Shown piece by piece: positions 26,666 to 35,504 of a stretch of 64,000 bases of DNA. A program made the translations under genes and the position numbers. A model generated the notes under the pieces. That model did no database searches. It was not told where the DNA came from and worked only from the letters and a program-made list of their open reading frames with translations. Location of the stretch: the NCBI GenBank assembly GCA_963715045.1, contig CAVQRC010000035.1:1-64000 (forward strand), read 5' to 3'. The first letter of the stretch is position 1. Each line of letters starts with the position of its first letter. This stretch comes from CAVQRC01 sp963715045. Lineage in GTDB: Bacteria; Planctomycetota; Planctomycetia; Pirellulales; Lacipirellulaceae.

Positions 26666-26894
26666 GATCTCAGTCCGGATTACGTTGATGGGCGGGCTCA
26701 AGGACAAAGCCCCTCCGGAAGATCGTCTGCAACTCGCTGAGGGATCATCGATCCATGATGCGCTGCGGGAATTGGGAATCCAGCCGGCAGAAACGCAGAT
26801 CGTGATGCGGAACGGAAAGCCGCAGATGAATCGCGATCTGCCGCTTGCCGATGGCGACCAGTTGACCGTGCTGCCGCTGATAGGTGGCGGCTGA
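26649..26894 (+). CDS. aorD: MoaD/ThiS-like sulfur-carrier protein of the aldehyde oxidoreductase operon
   Basis: An 81-residue beta-grasp protein. It starts at ATG 26649, overlapping the flavoprotein gene by 17 bases, and ends in LPLIGGG, the di-glycine tail that is adenylated and thiocarboxylated in MoaD. The core VRITLMGGLKDKAP and GDQLTVLPLIGGG fit the fold. MoaD donates sulfur to the molybdopterin dithiolene; a dedicated copy beside AOR genes suggests supply of tungsten pterin to this enzyme. The symbol follows the Aromatoleum naming from memory. Downstream, about 200 bp on, lie two palindromes before convergent crcB. Confidence 0.8.
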   Translation: MSLPSEISVRITLMGGLKDKAPPEDRLQLAEGSSIHDALRELGIQPAETQIVMRNGKPQMNRDLPLADGDQLTVLPLIGGG

Positions 26895-27093
26895 TCAGCC
26901 CGCTCGCTTCGCCCCACCTGGGTGCAGGAACGCAGTTGCGGACGTTCGGACCTATCAAGCAGTTCCCCAGCAAATCTGACCGAGGTCGATCAGCTTTGCC
27001 CGTGGGCTCATCGCGGAACCAGATCCGCGGCGGAGCCGAGAAGCATCCGTGGCGAAGCGTGTACGACACCCGCTTCACGCCGCTGCAGTGCGA

Positions 27094-27112
27094 AAAGACC
27101 CCAGGGGTCTTT
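27094..27112. terminator. 19-bp palindrome, possible bidirectional terminator, copy 1
   Basis: AAAGACCCC and GGGGTCTTT flank a single A, so the RNA from either strand can form a GC-rich stem with a short 3' U-run. It lies between the convergent aor operon and crcB. The U-run is only three bases, so termination is a proposal. Confidence 0.55.
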
Positions 27113-27153
27113 CTGGTTGTTTAGGTAATGCTGCATATTGCCTATTCCCCCAA

Positions 27154-27172
27154 AAAGACCCCAGGGGTCTTT
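27154..27172. terminator. 19-bp palindrome, possible bidirectional terminator, copy 2
   Basis: Identical to the palindrome at 27094, exactly 60 bp further on, with different surrounding sequence. Two identical copies in one convergent gap point to a repeated element as much as to a terminator. Confidence 0.55.
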
Positions 27173-27276
27173 AATGGGTCGTCCGGCCGCCGGCTCCGGA
27201 ACGGGGTCAGACGACACGGCCCGGGTGATCCAATCGTTGATTGAAGGGGCGGTCTGAGCCGCTGTATCAGGACAGC

Positions 27277-27657
27277 TCACACCAGCGCTCGGGCGGCGAA
27301 GATTCCGGCGGCGGTCGCGGCCAGACTCCCGCCCACATGCAACGCCATCTCGGCGGCGGCCCAGGCGTAGTGGCGGTCGGAGATCAGCGTGACCGTCTCG
27401 TGAGAAAACGTCGAGAATGTCGTCAGCGAGCCGAGCATTCCAGTCACCAGTCCGAGTCGCACCACCGGCGACCATTCGGGATCTCGCGTGGCATGGAACA
27501 GAATCGCCCCGATCAACAACCCCCCGAGCAGATTGGCAACCAAGGTCCCGACCGCGATCCGGTGGTGCAACGGGTTCAGCTCGATCGCCAGATACCATCG
27601 CAGCAAGGCACCGCACGTGGCACCGACCGCGATGGCCAAGATTCCTGAAAAGTGCAT
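27277..27657 (-). CDS. crcB: fluoride ion channel CrcB/Fluc
   Basis: A 126-residue four-helix membrane protein. It carries the family motifs GALLRWYL, VGTLVANLLGG and the GSLTTFSTF break in helix 3. Fluc channels form dual-topology dimers that expel fluoride. A single copy here suggests a homodimer. No fluoride riboswitch consensus was found upstream; instead a C-rich heptamer array (27658-27689) abuts the start codon. Confidence 0.92.
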   Translation of the reverse strand: MHFSGILAIAVGATCGALLRWYLAIELNPLHHRIAVGTLVANLLGGLLIGAILFHATRDPEWSPVVRLGLVTGMLGSLTTFSTFSHETVTLISDRHYAWAAAEMALHVGGSLAATAAGIFAARALV

Positions 27658-27689
27658 GTGGGGGAGGGGTCAGTGGTCGGGGGTCAGGA
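27658..27689 (-). repeat. C-rich heptamer array abutting the crcB start
   Basis: Read on the crcB strand the units are GACCCCC, GACCACT, GACCCCT and CCCCCAC, the last ending immediately before the ATG at 27657. The same type of array, in the same phase, precedes three other starts in the window (41717, 54616, 54766). Confidence 0.75.
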
Positions 27690-27715
27690 GTGAGTTGCGG
27701 GCCCGGGACGCGGAC

Positions 27716-27885
27716 CGAACCACAAATCACACATCACAAACAGCAAATCACAAGCAAATCGCAATATACAAGATTCAAATCTCAAGCCGTGACGTAACTC
27801 CATTGCGATTTTGTTCATTGGGTTTTGGGGTTTTGGAATTTGTTTGGGATTTGTGCTTTGGGATTTGCGATTTCGGCCGGGATAG
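27716..27885. repeat. AT-rich, heptamer-like sequence with inverted halves
   Basis: The first part (27716-27785) is built from variants of acaaatc; the second (27815-27885) from variants of gggattt/gcgattt, which are roughly complementary. The two halves could pair. GC content drops sharply compared with the neighbours. There is no gene in it. Confidence 0.65.
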
Positions 27886-27965
27886 ACGGTTACCCAGGCG
27901 AACTGCTTGGAATGCGGTGTCGCACCGACCGGGATCGGATCCGCGTTTCAGGCCACGCCGGCCAC

Positions 27966-30900
27966 TCAGGCCGCTCTCCGGTCGCCGGGTGGCTGCAGTA
28001 CCGCCGGCAGGCCCGCGGCCGCACGCACGTGAATGTCGCATTGCGGGAACGCAATCTCGATCCCGGCCTCGCGAAACGCGCGATCGATCTGCATGTGCAT
28101 GTCGTGCTGGACTTTCGGAAACACGTCGCGACTGGGGATGAAAATCCGCAATTCGTAATTGAGCGTGCTGTCTCCAAAGCCTTTGAAAACAGCCGACGGT
28201 GCCGGCTCGGACATCACGTTGGGGTGCTGCTGAGCAACCTCCAGCAGCACGTCGTGGGCTCGCTGTGTATCCGACCCGTACGCAATCCCAACCGGAACGA
28301 CCACCCGGCTGACATTATCGCTCAGGGTCCAGTTGATCACGTCGTCGGTGATGAATCGCTTGTTGGGGACGATTAATTCACGGCGGTCGAAATCCGTGAT
28401 CGTCGTGGCCCGAATACGCGTTTGAGTCACGTTTCCTGTGACGCCGCCGACCGTCACCAGATCGCCGACTCGGATCGGTTGCTCGAAGAGAATGATCAGG
28501 CCCGAAACGAAATTCGCGAAGATCTCCTGCAGCCCGAAGCCCAGACCGACGGTCATCGCAGCTACGAGCCATTGCACGCTCGACCAGGTCAGGCCGATCA
28601 GGTTGCACGCAATGCAGACCCCTACGGTGGTAATCACGTAACGAACAATTACGGCCAGGGCATGCCTGCCTCCCCGGTCGATCGGCAACCGGTTCAGCAC
28701 GATGACTTCCAGCAGAGCCGGCAGCGATCGGCCCAGCATCACCGTGAGTACCACCAGCGCCACGGCCAGCAGCAGATCGGACAGGGATACGTACTCCACC
28801 GTCACCACAGGGCTGATTGCCGTCTCGCCATCGCCTTCGGCTGCAGCCGTGATCCCAGGGGACGACGCAACCACAGTCGTCGCGCTGGTACTCCACAGGT
28901 TGACGCGATCCAGGACCTGCAGGGCCGGCAACACAGGAGCCCAAACGAAGAAACTGCCGACGAGCAAAACCGTCGCGACGGTTGCCCGCAAGGTTCGCAA
29001 CACGTGAGCGTGAAAGGCCGCGACGTCGAATCGTTCGCCGTCGCCCGTCTTGCGACCGCGGAGAATCGTAAACGGCGACGATGCCTGCTGTGCCATCCGC
29101 CCGCGGAGGACGGTTGCCAGCCGAAAGCCGATACCGTGGACGATCGCTACGGTAACGGCGAGACAACCGGTCCACAGCAGCCGCGACGCCAGTTGGGTGG
29201 CGGAATAATAGTAGCCGACTGCGGCGAGCGTCGCGAGCAGGATCGGCAGTCCCACGAGCAGTGGCTGCCAGTACCCGCGGGTCCGGGACAGCACCGTCGC
29301 CGACGAGCTGCTGAGAGTCTGATTGACCCAGCGAAGTTGGCGAACGACCAGCCAGGCGATCCAGAGCATGGTGACAATGAACGTGGCGCGGCCCCAGGAG
29401 TCTGCCCAGGCACCGTTTTGAACCCGCGACAGCATGCCGCCGAAGAACGCGAGCAGGCCACCGACGAGGATCATTTCCATGGTCCAGCGGCGGAACAGTC
29501 GCGCGAAATCAGTCGACCAGCCAAAGTGCCGCTCGGCAAGTCCCTCGGGCAGACACATCGTTCGCAGCCAGCACATCAGCCACAGATAGCTGCCGGCCAG
29601 CAGCATGCCGCTGCCAATCGCTTGGGCCAGGTCGCCCGTTCGTGCCGACCTGGACAGCGACCATCCCAGCCAAAGCATCGCCGGAGCCCACTTCGAGGCG
29701 AGCAACGCGGCCCAGCCCAGCGCGGCGAAAGTCTTTTTCAGATCCCGCTCGGTGGACTGACAAGCCGTCATGAGTCGTTCACGAATCGGCCCTCGGTAAC
29801 CGATCAACCCTGCCACGAGCAGCAGCATCAGCAACGAGGAGTAGGGCTGCTTGCCGATGACGTTCGAGAGTTCCTTCGACAAGGCCTGACTGTGCCGGGC
29901 GTCCAACAACAGGTTGATTAGACCGATTGTGCCGTCGAACTGATCCGGAGTCAGCGGTTCGGCACTGCGAATCCACAGGACTTGTTCGTCGATGTAAGAT
30001 GCGATCTTGTCGCGGCGGAGCAGCAGCACACGGAGCACATCCTCGAGACCGCTGAGCCGTTCGATGTAGGTATTCTGATCGTCGATCAAGTCTTCGAGGT
30101 AGTCGCGATTCTGCTGTACGAGATGTCGGGCAACTTCGCGAGCGTCGAACCCGGACGCTACCAGAACCGGCTCGTCGACTTGGGCGAGGACCTGGTCGAC
30201 GAGTTCCGGAATGTTCCCGAGCTGACTTCGTTGCTCGTCCATTTCGAGTTTCTGCAACTCGACGCGGGTCATTTCGGTTTCGAGGCCGGCGACTTCCTTC
30301 CGTAGCGTCGGCTGTTCCGGCAGGTCGGTCCGCAGCCTGCGTAACAGCAGGCCGACCGTCGAAGTGTGACCGGCGACTTCTACCTTGCGGCGGATCTTGT
30401 CGAAGTAGGTGTTGATCGAGTCCGTCGTGTCTCGATAGCGTGCCTGTTTGGCTTCGACTTCGGAGATCAGATGCGTCAACTCGGTTCGTTTTCCCGCCAA
30501 GTGGGCATTGCTGTCGGCCCAGGCTTTGAATGACGGATGGATTTCTGCGGCCCGCTGCTGCGAGCGGGCAACTTCCTGCTGCGTCTCCGCTTCCCGCAAC
30601 TTGTTGAATTGCGTCGACAGGAACTCGCTGCGCTCGGTCCAATAGCGAACGTCGCGCTCGGCCAGATCTCGCTCGGACCGCCACACCCGCTCCATCTCAT
30701 CGAGTCTTCTCAACTCAACAGGGTGGCTTTGCTGCTCGACCTCGAGTGCAGCCACCAGCGACTCCATGGCCCGCCGCTGAAGTTCGGCCAGGCGGCCCGT
30801 ACTCTCGCCTGCGGTCGGTTCAGACTGCAACTTTTCGAGCTGTTGCGAAATCTCGGCTCGTCGGGTCTCGATCTCCTTCTTGCGGCGGTGGATATCCAGC

Positions 30901-31655
30901 CGCTTCTTGACGGATTCCAGGCCTTGTTCCGCCTCGGTCAGGGCCGCCTTGGCTTCGGTCAGCAACGCTTGCGCGTCGGCCGCCGTCGCAGTCGCGGCGA
31001 TGGGTTCGCGGGGGTCGAAGTCGGGTTCGGCAATGGCTTGCCGTAAGTCTTCGAGCCGGTCGGGCACCTGGGCGATCTCGGCTTCGAACTTCGCGATTCT
31101 CTCCTGTTGACGGGCGGCACTCTGTGTGGACTGTTCGATCTGGCCAACCAGGTCGAGCGCCGCCTTGCGGGCGTCATCGTCGAGCGTCGTGTCGTGCTGA
31201 ATCTGTTGCTTGAGGGCTTCGATCTCCGAGGGCTCGGCCTGGTCGGTCGCCTCGGGCGGAACGGGTTCGCCCTCGCGCGACGCAGGTTCGGCATCGGTGG
31301 GGGTGGCGGGTGGGGGAACCGCGGCCGTGCGTGCCCACGGATTACCCTGCACGTCGGGCGGGGGTTGCAACCCCGGACCGGGTGTGGTCGGTGCGGTGGA
31401 CTGAGAAACGGCGACCGCCGGCGTGCTGGTTGGGAGCGGGCCGTGAATCACTTCGGGAAGCGGTTCGCTGGCCGCGGCCTGCTGTACGGGGTGTGAGCGT
31501 CCGGAGCTTACGAACGCACTCGGATCCGGCCGGTACGGAGTTTGCGGGACGGCCCTGGGCAACGTCGCGGCTGCCGGTTGTTCTGCGTGAACTTCACCGC
31601 ACAGCAAGGCGATGAAGGCAAACGCCGTCAAGAATATCCATTTAGCATCATGCAT
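27966..31655 (-). CDS. large mechanosensitive channel, MscK/KefA-type
   Basis: About 1229 residues from MHDAKWIFL (31655), which begins a signal peptide (FLTAFAFIALLCGEVHAEQ). A Pro-rich stretch and a long periplasmic coiled-coil (about 150-520) are followed by many transmembrane helices (about 620-1050). The C-terminal MscS core has the pore helix region VLGFGL-like (GLGFGLQEIFANFVSGLIIL), FEQPIRVGD, VTQTRIRATTITDFDRRELIVPNK and NWTLSD. Such channels protect cells from osmotic downshock. It is the last gene of a minus-strand series with the sigma factor and kinase upstream, but 135 bp separate it from the sigma factor. Confidence 0.92.
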   Translation of the reverse strand: MHDAKWIFLTAFAFIALLCGEVHAEQPAAATLPRAVPQTPYRPDPSAFVSSGRSHPVQQAAASEPLPEVIHGPLPTSTPAVAVSQSTAPTTPGPGLQPPPDVQGNPWARTAAVPPPATPTDAEPASREGEPVPPEATDQAEPSEIEALKQQIQHDTTLDDDARKAALDLVGQIEQSTQSAARQQERIAKFEAEIAQVPDRLEDLRQAIAEPDFDPREPIAATATAADAQALLTEAKAALTEAEQGLESVKKRLDIHRRKKEIETRRAEISQQLEKLQSEPTAGESTGRLAELQRRAMESLVAALEVEQQSHPVELRRLDEMERVWRSERDLAERDVRYWTERSEFLSTQFNKLREAETQQEVARSQQRAAEIHPSFKAWADSNAHLAGKRTELTHLISEVEAKQARYRDTTDSINTYFDKIRRKVEVAGHTSTVGLLLRRLRTDLPEQPTLRKEVAGLETEMTRVELQKLEMDEQRSQLGNIPELVDQVLAQVDEPVLVASGFDAREVARHLVQQNRDYLEDLIDDQNTYIERLSGLEDVLRVLLLRRDKIASYIDEQVLWIRSAEPLTPDQFDGTIGLINLLLDARHSQALSKELSNVIGKQPYSSLLMLLLVAGLIGYRGPIRERLMTACQSTERDLKKTFAALGWAALLASKWAPAMLWLGWSLSRSARTGDLAQAIGSGMLLAGSYLWLMCWLRTMCLPEGLAERHFGWSTDFARLFRRWTMEMILVGGLLAFFGGMLSRVQNGAWADSWGRATFIVTMLWIAWLVVRQLRWVNQTLSSSSATVLSRTRGYWQPLLVGLPILLATLAAVGYYYSATQLASRLLWTGCLAVTVAIVHGIGFRLATVLRGRMAQQASSPFTILRGRKTGDGERFDVAAFHAHVLRTLRATVATVLLVGSFFVWAPVLPALQVLDRVNLWSTSATTVVASSPGITAAAEGDGETAISPVVTVEYVSLSDLLLAVALVVLTVMLGRSLPALLEVIVLNRLPIDRGGRHALAVIVRYVITTVGVCIACNLIGLTWSSVQWLVAAMTVGLGFGLQEIFANFVSGLIILFEQPIRVGDLVTVGGVTGNVTQTRIRATTITDFDRRELIVPNKRFITDDVINWTLSDNVSRVVVPVGIAYGSDTQRAHDVLLEVAQQHPNVMSEPAPSAVFKGFGDSTLNYELRIFIPSRDVFPKVQHDMHMQIDRAFREAGIEIAFPQCDIHVRAAAGLPAVLQPPGDRRAA

Positions 31656-31790
31656 CGGTGCAACTCTGTCGGCCATATCGAGTCCCCACTTCGCGCACAC
31701 CAAGTCCACACGGTCCGGACCGTGTTGCAACTTCCCTGTCAGCGCAGGCGGCAGAGGATAGAAGCGAGGTCGTCGAAGTGCAACAGCAAG

Positions 31791-32408
31791 TCAGCGGATC
31801 GCGAACCACCGCGAGGACTCCCCCAGCGATTGTTTGAGTGCTTGCTTCCCGCGGTGCAGCAGACCCCGCACGGCAGCGGGCGACTTCTCCATTTCAAGGG
31901 CGACCTGTTCCAGACTGTGTCCGGCCAGAAACCGCAGCACGACGGCCCTTCGCTGGTCGTCTGGCAACATGGCGATCCCCACTTGGATGGCCGATTCCAT
32001 TTCGCGACGGCCGAACTTGCTGCTCGGCGAAGTCTGCGAATCGGCGTAGAGTTCGACGAGATTGGCCCGCGAACTGCCTCGCGCCTCGACCTGACCCAGG
32101 GGCTGATTGCCACCGCCCCGCTTTGCCCGCTGTGCATGCTTGCGAAGGTCGCGAATGCGGTTGTCGGCGATGGCGGACAGCCAGGCGGCAAACGAAGACT
32201 GCGACTGGGCCCGGCAGTGGCCGATATCTCGAATCGCCATCACAAACGTCTCCTGCAGGATGTCCTCGCTTGCCAGCGTCTCGGCGAGCGGCCCGCGAAG
32301 CTTCATCTGGATGTGTCGGAGCAAGCCGTCATAGCAATCGCAAAGGAGCCGCTGGAGGGCCAGACGGTCGTCCGTCAGGGCAGCCACGAGTGTCTCGTTC
32401 GCAGGCAT
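31791..32408 (-). CDS. ECF-family RNA polymerase sigma factor
   Basis: A 205-residue sigma-70-family protein. Region 2 is seen in LASEDILQETFVMAIRDI and FAAWLSAIADNRIRDLRKHAQR, and region 4 in LPDDQRRAVVLRFLAGHSLEQVALEMEKS with AVRGLLHRGKQAL as the recognition helix. The spacing and RRG-rich linker are those of planctomycete ECF factors that pair with Ser/Thr kinases. The kinase gene lies immediately upstream on the same strand, 14 bp away, so they are probably one operon. The target promoter is unknown. Confidence 0.92.
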   Translation of the reverse strand: MPANETLVAALTDDRLALQRLLCDCYDGLLRHIQMKLRGPLAETLASEDILQETFVMAIRDIGHCRAQSQSSFAAWLSAIADNRIRDLRKHAQRAKRGGGNQPLGQVEARGSSRANLVELYADSQTSPSSKFGRREMESAIQVGIAMLPDDQRRAVVLRFLAGHSLEQVALEMEKSPAAVRGLLHRGKQALKQSLGESSRWFAIR

Positions 32409-32422
32409 CTCGGTACTCCAAT

Positions 32423-35239
32423 CTACTCGTCGTCGCCGGTTTGAGCCTCGATCACCAGAGCTCGGACTTGTCGGATCGACTCCAGATCGTTGCGGATAAA
32501 CGCATGAGCGGGCAGTCTCGCGACCAACTGCTCGCCAACGTCGATCGCATCGTCCAGGGATCGCAAGGCCTCCTCGAGACGTCCAAGGCGGCGGAGGGTT
32601 TCACCGCGACGCCCCCTGGCCTGCAGCAGCATCATCGGGAGATTATCGTCTTCGCTGCCTTCGACGAGCGGCTCGATCTGGCCAATCGCCGTGGCCAGCG
32701 CCTTCTCGGCGGCGTCGAGATCTTGCCGTTGCATGAACACGGTTCCCAGACCGAGGCTGGCCTGCGCCGGCAGCAAGGCAATCTCGACATTGCCCGGATC
32801 TTCGTCGCGAAGTTGACCGGCGATCTCGACGCAGCGATCGAAATGCGTCTGGGCCTCGTCGACACCACGGTGCATTCCAGCGACGACAATCAGGTCGAGA
32901 TGGCACACGGCGAGCGCGTAGCGGTTCGTTCTCATCCGCGGAAAGTCGTCGACGAGCCGCTGAAAAACTTCGTCGGCCCGCGTGTAGTAAGGATACGCGG
33001 CAGCAAGATCTTCGTTCCCGTAGTGGACTTTTCCGAGCAGCACGAGCGTGCTGCCGAGAAGACTTCGATTTGCGATCCTGCCACCATCGAGTTCGACAAG
33101 CCGCTCGGCCAGCTCCACTGCCGACTCGGCCTGGGACTGTGCTGCCCCGGATCTTCCTTGCAGCGCTTCGAACCGGGCCAGGCTGCGATGGCACTCGGCC
33201 AGTCCTGCGAGGGCATCCTGATGATCGGGATCGAGTTCGAGCACGTCCTGCCATGCGGTGGCTGACGCCTCAACCACACTGGCCGTCTCGGGATCGAACG
33301 TGCTGGCTCGAATCATGACCATTTGCTGGCGGGCCTCGGCGATCAGCAGCCGGATGTCGAGCAACTCGGCATTCTCGGCCCGGATCGCGGCCAGCGTGTC
33401 GACCGCTCGTTGCAGTTCGGCGATCACAGCAGGGTCCGGGTGCCCCAGCGACGTGCGAAAACGGGCGAACCACACGATCTCCGTCCTGGTCAACGCCAGC
33501 CGGGCACGCTCGACTTCCAGGGCCGATTTCGGCACGGTCGGGTTCGCCGCGACCGCGTCGAGGAGCTGGTCTGCTTTGTCGAGGTACGCGGAGGCCTCCT
33601 CCATCCGCCCCAGATCACTCATCAATTTGGCCAGTCGACGGGAAGCCTGGACCGCATCGAGTTCGATGAGCCCGGAACCCTCGTTCTCGGCCACGATCTG
33701 CTGCAGGTATCCGGCGGCCTTCAACAGCAGACCTTCGCGGATGCGAGAGAATCCAGGCTCGTTGGCAAGCTCGATGTCGGCAACTTGCACGAGCAACTCA
33801 TCAACCGCCCGCCGCGCCTGGTTCTTGTTGCGTTGGGCACGTTCTTTCTCGACCTCCATCTGCGCCAGCGCCGCGGCAGTCTGCCTCCACTGCCAGACGA
33901 TCCCGGCCAGACCGGCCAGGGAGACAATCGCCACCAGACCGATCAGGGTCGCGACGGCCGGCTTCCGCCGTGTCCAGCGTACCGCTCGCCCGGCAACACC
34001 AACGGGGCGGGCGTGGATCGGCTCGTGGACCCGCCATCGCCGGAGATCGTCGGCCAGTTCCGCCGCCGTCTGGTAACGCTGGTCGGGCCGCTTCTCGAGA
34101 CACTTCAGGCAGATCGTTTCCAGATCGCGGGGCACACTGCGACGCAATTGCCGGGGGCTCGGCGATTCCGCATGGACGACCTGGTAGATGATGTCGCTGA
34201 CGCTGCCGCGAAACGGCAGCTCACCGGTCAGCAATTCGAACATCAACACGCCCAGCGAATACACATCCGCCCGCGGATCCACAGACTCGCTCCCCTGAGC
34301 TTGCTCCGGCGACATGTAGGCCGGCGTGCCGAGAATCTGCCCGTCCAGCGTAATGGTGACCTCGGTGGCCTCACTCGAGGCGAGGCCGAAGTCTGTCACG
34401 AACGGCTCACCCGCGACATCCAGCAATACGTTGTGGGGCTTCAAATCTCGGTGGACCACACCCTGTTCGTGGGCGTAATGCACCGCGGCAGCGATCTTCT
34501 CCAGACATCGGACGGCGTCGACCGGCTCGAGAGGACCTGCCTCGAGATACTCGGCCAGTGAAACGCCCTCGATGTAGTCGGCCACGATGAAGACCGTGTC
34601 CTCGACGCGGCTTACCTCGTAGACAGGGACGATGTGCGGATGTCGCAATTGGGCGACGGTGCGGGCCTCCCGTTCGAACTGCCGTGATGGATCGTCCAGG
34701 CCGATCTGCCGCCGGGGAATCTTGATCGCGACCGTGCGATCCAGCTTCATGTCGTAGGCCTTCCAGACCGTGCCGAAGCCACCCCGCCCGACTTCGGCGA
34801 GCAGTTGAAAGTGTCCTAACTCCTGAAAAGGCGCGAGCGTATCAGCGACCCCAGGCGACGTAACGTGGCACGTAAAACCGCATTGACCACACGTGATCCG
34901 CAGGTGCTGTGCGGCGTCGGTCTCGTTGAGTTCGAGCCGCTTCGAGCAACTCGGGCAGCGGATCTGCGTCGACGCCGATTGCCTGTCTCTCTGATCAGCG
35001 GCATGGCCGGACGACGCAACGATCGCCGTTGGAGCTGGCTCACCGGCCGCTGCGAACGCTTCTCGAACCGCCCTCAGCTTTTCCAGTTCTGCAGTCAGCT
35101 CCGCATGCAACTCGGGATACGCAGCAAGGATGTCGGCGTCGGATAGCGGTTCTCCTTCCCCAAGCCGCCGCTCGCAATCCTGAACGATCGATCGCAGCCG
35201 CGAGTCCCCGTCGCCGGCTTGCCTCAGGTCCTCTGACAT
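32423..35239 (-). CDS. Ser/Thr protein kinase with zinc ribbon and TPR region
   Basis: A 938-residue kinase starting at MSEDLRQAG (35239). A short helical N-terminus is followed by a zinc-ribbon (CPSC at about 97 and CGQC), then the kinase domain: GRGGFGTVWKA, VAIKIPRR, HRDLKPHNVLLD (about 263), DFGLAS and GTPAYMSPEQ are intact. One transmembrane helix (TLIGLVAIVSLAGLAGIVW, about 428-447) separates it from a TPR-like helical region of about 480 residues. It sits just upstream of the ECF sigma factor, suggesting that kinase activity controls that factor. Confidence 0.92.
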   Translation of the reverse strand: MSEDLRQAGDGDSRLRSIVQDCERRLGEGEPLSDADILAAYPELHAELTAELEKLRAVREAFAAAGEPAPTAIVASSGHAADQRDRQSASTQIRCPSCSKRLELNETDAAQHLRITCGQCGFTCHVTSPGVADTLAPFQELGHFQLLAEVGRGGFGTVWKAYDMKLDRTVAIKIPRRQIGLDDPSRQFEREARTVAQLRHPHIVPVYEVSRVEDTVFIVADYIEGVSLAEYLEAGPLEPVDAVRCLEKIAAAVHYAHEQGVVHRDLKPHNVLLDVAGEPFVTDFGLASSEATEVTITLDGQILGTPAYMSPEQAQGSESVDPRADVYSLGVLMFELLTGELPFRGSVSDIIYQVVHAESPSPRQLRRSVPRDLETICLKCLEKRPDQRYQTAAELADDLRRWRVHEPIHARPVGVAGRAVRWTRRKPAVATLIGLVAIVSLAGLAGIVWQWRQTAAALAQMEVEKERAQRNKNQARRAVDELLVQVADIELANEPGFSRIREGLLLKAAGYLQQIVAENEGSGLIELDAVQASRRLAKLMSDLGRMEEASAYLDKADQLLDAVAANPTVPKSALEVERARLALTRTEIVWFARFRTSLGHPDPAVIAELQRAVDTLAAIRAENAELLDIRLLIAEARQQMVMIRASTFDPETASVVEASATAWQDVLELDPDHQDALAGLAECHRSLARFEALQGRSGAAQSQAESAVELAERLVELDGGRIANRSLLGSTLVLLGKVHYGNEDLAAAYPYYTRADEVFQRLVDDFPRMRTNRYALAVCHLDLIVVAGMHRGVDEAQTHFDRCVEIAGQLRDEDPGNVEIALLPAQASLGLGTVFMQRQDLDAAEKALATAIGQIEPLVEGSEDDNLPMMLLQARGRRGETLRRLGRLEEALRSLDDAIDVGEQLVARLPAHAFIRNDLESIRQVRALVIEAQTGDDE

Positions 35240-35504
35240 ACGCCTGCCTGATCTGTCGTTTGGCCACTGGTTGGGAGATGGACACGTTTCCAGGTTTCGG
35301 ATGAAGGCCGCGATGCCTTCGGCCGCGGCGGACAGCCTTGGTCGCCGCGATCGCCGCTCGCCGCCAGGGCTCCGACATTGTCCCACATCGGTCGGATTTC
35401 GGAAGAGTTTTCACGTTCACCGCGAATCGGTGTGCGCCGCCAGGCCCGTTGTCTCCCTGAAAGAATCGCGTCCCGTTATCCACCTTCCATCGAGGAATCC
35501 TCCG
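35240..35504. other. divergent upstream region of kinase and matrixin genes
   Basis: The 265 bp between the kinase start (minus) and the metalloprotease start (plus) should hold both promoters. The frame of the metalloprotease stays open through it but the translation has no protein character. I could not pick convincing promoter boxes. Confidence 0.4.

Noticed and set aside
27658..27720. Fluoride riboswitch upstream of crcB
   Set aside because: The upstream strand is a C-rich heptamer array; the conserved riboswitch pseudoknot sequences are not visible.
28422..29921. 499-codon plus-strand frame within the mechanosensitive channel gene
   Set aside because: Arg/Gln/His-rich composition typical of shadows in high-GC DNA; the minus-strand channel is certain.
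31838..34561. Two plus-strand frames (475 and 412 codons) across the sigma factor and kinase genes
   Set aside because: They lie antisense to two genes with unmistakable domains and show no domain of their own.
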